Assembly (NCBI GenBank): GCA_003650865.1
Contig: QMSN01000069.1
Span: 1-5,851, forward strand
Direction of reading: 5' to 3'
Length of the DNA stretch: 5,851 nt
From: Thermoprotei archaeon
Lineage (GTDB): Archaea > Thermoproteota > Methanomethylicia > Nezhaarchaeales > WYZ-LMO8
The position numbers and the translations under genes were made by a program. Shown here piece after piece: positions 1-5,851 of the stretch (positions are counted from its first letter, which is position 1; each line of letters begins with the position of its first letter). The notes under the pieces were generated by a model that was not told where the DNA came from, made no database searches, and saw only the letters and a list, made by a program, of their open reading frames with translations.

Positions 1-589
1 GATCCATCTTCGACATCGAGATCACGTTGTCAGACCAGTACGTCAAGACATTCGATGCAACAGGCTCTTCGGCGAGAGATCCCTCAACCGTTAACAACTT
101 GCTCCTAAGCCTGCTAGTGATCAGCGTGATCATGCCGAGCTCCTTAGAGCAGGACTTTAAGATGGCAGTTAGCTGGCAGAGCTCCTTGTTGTGCTTGACA
201 ACCTCATCCCTCCGCTCTATGGGGATAGACCTGTACGGGCCCGTAAAGGTGTCGAAGACCACGATGTCGTAGCCACCCAAAGAGCCCAGCTCTATGGATC
301 TCACAATCCTCTTGACGTCGTCGAAAGAGACCACATGAGCCACGCTCATGGGGGCATCAGCGCCTACAAAACCCCTCAACCTCTTCAGCCTGGGATAAGG
401 GAAAACCCCGTCTGTGTAGACGTAGAGCACGTGCAGCCCTTGAAGCAAACCACTAACCACAACTTGAAGCGCTAGAGTTGTCTTACCAGCTCCTGGCTCT
501 CCATACATCAACGTTAGCTCTCCTCTTTCAAAGCCACCTTGGAGGGCCCTATCCAGCTTATGGAGCCCCGTTGAAACTCTCGCTCCCAA
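1..589 (-). CDS. RadB/KaiC-like RecA-fold ATPase (3' end missing)
   Basis: This is a partial gene of 196 codons that is still open at the left edge. It encodes a RecA-superfamily ATPase. Translating the minus strand from TTG at 589 gives a start 'STGLHKLDRALQGGFERGEL', the usual N-terminal signature of RadB/KaiC-type proteins. A Walker A motif GEPGAGKT follows at residues 30-37, and a Walker B strand YDIVVFD at 107-113 is followed by a TGPYR segment like the TAHYR of RadB. The strand MITLITS near 153-159 and the region around TYWSDNVI (183-190) also match the RadB layout. RadB proteins are about 220-230 residues, so perhaps 25-35 residues are missing. In the family these proteins act in homologous recombination and repair as Rad51/RadA paralogs. 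TTG was chosen because it follows an in-frame stop closely and sits just after a GAGGT and about 34 nt from a TATA-like element. A general KaiC-like ATPase is the main alternative; assignment to RadB proper is inference. Confidence 0.8.
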   Translation of the reverse strand, partial: MGARVSTGLHKLDRALQGGFERGELTLMYGEPGAGKTTLALQVVVSGLLQGLHVLYVYTDGVFPYPRLKRLRGFVGADAPMSVAHVVSFDDVKRIVRSIELGSLGGYDIVVFDTFTGPYRSIPIERRDEVVKHNKELCQLTAILKSCSKELGMITLITSRLRSKLLTVEGSLAEEPVASNVLTYWSDNVISMSKMD

Positions 590-614
590 TAACCTCTACC
601 CCGCCTCGACTAAA

Positions 615-631
615 GCGAGATAAAGTTTACA
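615..631 (-). promoter_or_regulatory. TATA-like promoter for the RadB-like gene
   Basis: Read on the minus strand, this stretch is AAACTTTATC with flanks, an A/T-rich box of the archaeal TATA type. Its centre lies about 34 nt upstream of the TTG start at 589. With the usual archaeal spacing of 25-27 nt from TATA centre to transcription start, the mRNA would begin near 596 and have a leader of only about 7 nt. It is called from position and composition only. Confidence 0.45.
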
Positions 632-635
632 TATC
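621..635 (+). promoter_or_regulatory. TATA-like promoter for the plus-strand operon
   Basis: TTTACATATC preceded by the purine-rich TAAAG resembles an archaeal BRE plus TATA box. It is centred near 630, which predicts transcription starting near 656, about 25 nt ahead of the ATG at 681. It overlaps the minus-strand TATA-like element, so the two divergent promoters share their core. No other A/T-rich box as convincing occurs before the later genes of the array, which supports a single operon promoter here. The call rests on position and composition alone. Confidence 0.45.
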
Positions 636-665
636 TACTAGCCTAAAGGCTTTGATAAGCTCTAC

Positions 666-672
666 GAGAGGT
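666..672 (+). promoter_or_regulatory. Shine-Dalgarno site for the Clp1-like kinase
   Basis: GAGAGGT lies 8 nt before ATG 681 and 5 nt before TTG 678, and it pairs with the archaeal 16S 3' end. A competing site, GAGGGG at 701-706, lies 7 nt before a second in-frame ATG at 714, so the true start is not settled by the ribosome binding sites alone. Confidence 0.5.
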
Positions 673-680
673 CGAGGTTG

Positions 681-1973
681 ATGAGGAGGATAAGAGAGTC
701 GAGGGGCTCCATAATGAAGATCGAGGGACCTGCAAGCGTCCAAGTTCTCGAGGGCGCCATAAACGTTCTGGGGACCTTGGTTAAGCCTAAGGAGAAAGTC
801 GTCATCCCAAAGTACAAGTCCCTCTCCATAGAGTTCGTTGAGGACTCCACCGTGGAGCTTAGGCTGGGCAGTGAAGCTAAGGTTGAGAAGCTACCTGAAA
901 CCATGATACCCTCTGAGTGGAGAGTTGCAGTTGAAGGCATGCTCTCTCAAGGGCTGAAGCCGTTTACATGCATAGTGCTGGGCGATGTGGACAGTGGAAA
1001 GACTACGTTCTGCACGTACTTCGTCAATTACGCTGTCAGCAAGGGGTTGAGGGTTGGAGTCATAGACAAGGATCCCGGGCAAACCGAGATATCAGTCCCC
1101 ACGACGATAGGCCTCGGAGTAGTTGACAAGCCCATATACTCCCTTGAGCAGGTAAGCGCTGTGACAGCAAGGTTCATAGGCTCCACCTCGCCAGCAGGAG
1201 TTGTTCAAAGAGTTGTTACAGCCACCAAGCAGCTCTACGACGAGGCGTTAAGGCTTGGCTGCGACCTCATCATAATAAACACGAGCGGCTGGGTCAACGG
1301 TAGAGGAGCTCGTGAGCTCAAGTATGGCGTTATAAGCATGATACACCCCAACTACGTAGTCTTAATACAGAGGAGCAATGAGGTAGAGCACCTAGTCAAG
1401 CCATTTGAGAAGAGCAACATAGGGATAATTAGAGTTCAACCCTCACCAGCAATTAAGCCCAAGAGTAGGGATGATAGGAGGGTGAGGAGGGAGTCTACTT
1501 ATAGGAACTACTTCGCGAAGGCCAAGGTCAGGAAGCTAAACTTAAGCTCCGTCAAGTTCATGTTCACGCTATTCACGACAGGCGCTAGGCTCAGTGGAGA
1601 GGCACTTGCAAAGTACGGGCAGGATCTCTCTCTACACCTCATCTATGGAGAGGAGAGCCGAGACTCTCTCCTCCTAGTGAGTAGTGAGCCCATCCCGGAT
1701 AAGGCCGCCATTGAAAGCAAGGCTCGCGAGCTCTACGAGAAGGAAGACCTCCTTTTGACGTGGAAGGGAGAGGAGAGAGGGCTCATAGTAGGCCTCTTAG
1801 CGCCAGACCTCTCATACCTAGGCTTAGGCCTCATCAGGGAGATAGACTACGTTAGGAGGAGCGTAGAGATCTTGACGCCGGTCGAAGACCCCATAGGGGT
1901 TGTCCAGGCAGGCCTAATAAAGCTCGACGAGGACTTCAGGGAAGTAGCGAAGTACGAGAAGCCACCTCTGTAG
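681..1973 (+). CDS. Clp1/Grc3-like polyribonucleotide 5'-hydroxyl kinase
   Basis: This gene encodes a 430-residue protein of the Clp1/NOL9/Grc3 family, whose archaeal members phosphorylate the 5'-hydroxyl of RNA, and in some cases DNA, using ATP or GTP. Visible are an N-terminal beta-rich region starting KIEGPASVQVLEGAINVLG; a Walker A GDVDSGKT at residues 101-108; the Clp1 signature DKDPGQTEISVPTTIG from about 129, a region that contacts nucleotide and RNA; and the Walker B/switch strand IIINTSGWVNGRGARELKYG around 197-215. A basic stretch with RDDRRVRRESTYRNYF near 263-278 is typical of the NOL9 branch. A C-terminal beta domain follows. Possible starts are TTG 678, ATG 681 and ATG 714. The last gives 419 residues, begins directly at the conserved KIEGPA strand and has its own GAGGGG site, so it is a serious alternative. 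The gene heads a four-gene operon with the ACT gene a few bases downstream. The family is clear; the substrate is inferred. Confidence 0.88.
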   Translation: MRRIRESRGSIMKIEGPASVQVLEGAINVLGTLVKPKEKVVIPKYKSLSIEFVEDSTVELRLGSEAKVEKLPETMIPSEWRVAVEGMLSQGLKPFTCIVLGDVDSGKTTFCTYFVNYAVSKGLRVGVIDKDPGQTEISVPTTIGLGVVDKPIYSLEQVSAVTARFIGSTSPAGVVQRVVTATKQLYDEALRLGCDLIIINTSGWVNGRGARELKYGVISMIHPNYVVLIQRSNEVEHLVKPFEKSNIGIIRVQPSPAIKPKSRDDRRVRRESTYRNYFAKAKVRKLNLSSVKFMFTLFTTGARLSGEALAKYGQDLSLHLIYGEESRDSLLLVSSEPIPDKAAIESKARELYEKEDLLLTWKGEERGLIVGLLAPDLSYLGLGLIREIDYVRRSVEILTPVEDPIGVVQAGLIKLDEDFREVAKYEKPPL

Positions 1974-1977
1974 GTTG

Positions 1978-2247
1978 GTGGACTTGACGATCCTAACAGT
2001 ACTCGTTGGTAAAGATAGGCCGGGGCTTATAGCCAAGTTGACGAGAGCCCTAGCCAATCAAGGAGTTAACATTGAGGAGTTGGATCAAACAGTTATGAGG
2101 GGGGTCTTCGTGATAGCGCTACTACTCAAACCACCTAGAGGAACCTCTTTCGAGCAGTTGAAGAGCAAGCTTGAAAAAGAAGCTGAAAGCCTAGGGCTGA
2201 ACGCTGTAGTCTACGACGTGGAGAGCAAGGGGTGGATCGATGAGTAG
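1978..2247 (+). CDS. Stand-alone ACT-domain protein (UPF0237-like)
   Basis: This small protein of about 89 residues is made of one ACT domain plus a short C-terminal segment. The diagnostic DRPG turn is at residues 13-16, after strand LTILTVLVGK. A helix (LIAKLTRALANQGVNIEELD) and strand (GVFVIALLL) follow in the beta-alpha-beta-beta-alpha-beta order of ACT domains, and a second helix is seen near 58-73. ACT domains usually bind amino acids and act as dimeric allosteric sensors, and single-domain archaeal proteins of this size form the UPF0237 group. No catalytic domain is present. The start is GTG 1978 or the adjoining TTG 1975; the preceding stop ends at 1973, and the ribosome site is weak (AGGT). 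The 3' end overlaps serB by 8 nt. That position, next to a SerB carrying a related ACT domain, suggests that it regulates SerB or pairs with it. This role is inference. Confidence 0.88.
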   Translation: MDLTILTVLVGKDRPGLIAKLTRALANQGVNIEELDQTVMRGVFVIALLLKPPRGTSFEQLKSKLEKEAESLGLNAVVYDVESKGWIDE

Positions 2248-3171
2248 ACTCGTGGTCACAGTAGTGGGCTACGATAGACCGGGGATTGTCGCTGGGATAG
2301 CTGAGGTTATAGCTAAGTTCAATGGGAACATAGTTAGGGCTAAGGCTTCACAACTCTTAGGCCTCTTCGTCATGACTCTCGTCGTGGATTTAGCGAGAGT
2401 CCTTGATCAGGAGAAGCTTGTAGAGGAACTCAAACAAAAGGGTTTACAGATAGGCGTAGGGGTATCAGCGGAGAAGGAGGAGGAGTTCCTTAGAACTAAA
2501 AGGCTCATAGCCTTCGACATGGACGGAACCGTCCTAGACGCTGAGGCAATAGATGAGATAGCTAAGCTAGCGGGAGTCGAGAAGGAGGTAGCAGAGCTTA
2601 CAAAGAAGGCTATGGAGGGACTCATAGACTTCGAGTACGCCTTGAGGGAGAGGGTGAAGCTGCTTAAGGGATTACCAGTCAAAGCAGTCGAGGAGCTCGC
2701 TGATAGGCTCCCCATAGTGCGAGGAGTTGATGAGATGATAAGGACGCTCAAGGAGATGGGCTTCATAACAGTCCTCATAACAGGTGGCTTCGACATAGTA
2801 GCTAAGAGAGTTGCTGAAAAGCTTGGCTTCGACTACTGGTTCGCCAATAAGCTTGGAGTTGAAAATGGAAAGCTTAACGGAGAGGTGGAGGTATCAATCT
2901 CCGGTGGAAGCTCTAAGCTCGAGGTCTTAAGGAGAGTGGCTGAAGCACACGGCATAGACCTCGAGGAGTGCATAGCCGTCGGCGATGGAGCCAACGATCT
3001 CGTGGTCATAGAGAACGTGGGGTTGGGCATAGGCTTTAGACCTAAGCCTGTGGTTGAGAAGGGGGCTAAGGCAGTGGTTAACGTCGACGACTTAAGGGTC
3101 ATACTCGCGTTTATAGCTGGAGGAAGAGTGAGGAAGGACGTTGCTCAAGAGCTTTTAAGGGGTAAGAGGAG

Positions 3172-3175
<4 letters not shown>
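2240..3175 (+). CDS. serB: Phosphoserine phosphatase with N-terminal ACT domain
   Basis: SerB catalyses the last step of the phosphorylated serine pathway, O-phosphoserine + water to serine + phosphate, in the cytoplasm. The 311-residue protein has an ACT domain at about 1-75 (DRPG at 12-15) and a HAD phosphatase domain at about 87-295. All four HAD motifs are present: DMDGT with nucleophile Asp93 and acid/base Asp95, plus Glu102; ITGGF at 180-184, where Thr181 replaces the more common Ser; Lys226 in SSKLEVL; and GDGANDL at 248-254 with the Mg-binding Asp249 and Asp253. The GLGIGFRPKP stretch that follows is also typical of SerB. ATG 2240 lies inside the end of the ACT gene and is preceded by GGGGTGG a few bases upstream. 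The 3' end shares an ATGA with the PEP carboxylase gene. The ACT domain probably mediates feedback by serine, as in other ACT-bearing SerB enzymes; that is inferred. Confidence 0.95.

Positions 3176-5851
<2,676 letters not shown>

Noticed and set aside
27..681. Three plus-strand open frames of 67-94 codons
   Set aside because: They lie opposite the RadB-like gene, whose minus-strand translation shows Walker A and B motifs. The plus-strand products show no recognisable domain.
662..1082. Minus-strand open frames of 92 and 63 codons over the start of the RNA kinase gene
   Set aside because: They have no recognisable motif and overlap the kinase reading frame, which carries its own ribosome site and Walker A motif.
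2407..3102. Two minus-strand open frames opposite serB (129 and 89 codons)
   Set aside because: Their products are Ser/Thr/Pro-rich low-complexity strings, as expected from reading the antisense of purine-rich GAG/AGG/GCT codons. serB on the other strand has every catalytic motif.

Overview
The window is archaeal DNA, most likely from a thermophile. The evidence is an archaeal-type (PpcA family) phosphoenolpyruvate carboxylase, a Cdc48/VAT-type double AAA+ ATPase, a Clp1/Grc3-like RNA 5'-kinase and a RadB-like RecA-fold ATPase, along with purine-rich coding strands that favour AGG/AGA for arginine and ATA for isoleucine. TATA-like promoters and start codons other than ATG fit the same picture. 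I cannot name the genus. The overall style suggests the TACK side of the archaea, although a RadB-like protein is more typical of euryarchaea, so the lineage stays open. Gene density is very high: the only intergenic stretch of any size is about 90 bp.

Layout: (1) Positions 1-589, minus strand: a RadB/KaiC-like ATPase gene beginning at a TTG codon and running off the left edge. (2) Positions 590-680: a divergent promoter region with two back-to-back TATA-like elements within about 20 bp. (3) Positions 681-4713, plus strand: a tight four-gene array made of a Clp1-like polynucleotide 5'-kinase, a small stand-alone ACT-domain protein, phosphoserine phosphatase with its own N-terminal ACT domain, and archaeal PEP carboxylase. 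The gaps are a few bases, then overlaps of 8 and 4 nt, so it is almost certainly one operon. (4) Positions 4710-5851, minus strand: the C-terminal part of a Cdc48-family ATPase, ending in Tyr-Tyr-Ala and meeting the PEP carboxylase gene tail to tail, with the two stop codons sharing a CTAG.

How the genes may work together: SerB makes serine from phosphoserine, which derives from 3-phosphoglycerate. PEP carboxylase draws the neighbouring glycolytic intermediate PEP into oxaloacetate. The two ACT domains are the obvious place for amino-acid sensing, so the last three genes look like a small module at the 3-phosphoglycerate/PEP branch point. The RNA kinase at the head of the operon has no evident metabolic link. 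Cdc48 is independent; its C-terminus suggests that it docks on the 20S proteasome.

No tRNA, rRNA, CRISPR array, insertion sequence or attachment site was recognised. I see no wholly new system. The points most worth a second look are the ACT/ACT-SerB split arrangement, the proteasome-docking tail, the 4-nt convergent overlap with a T-rich possible terminator buried in the opposing gene, and a change in codon use at the right-hand edge.
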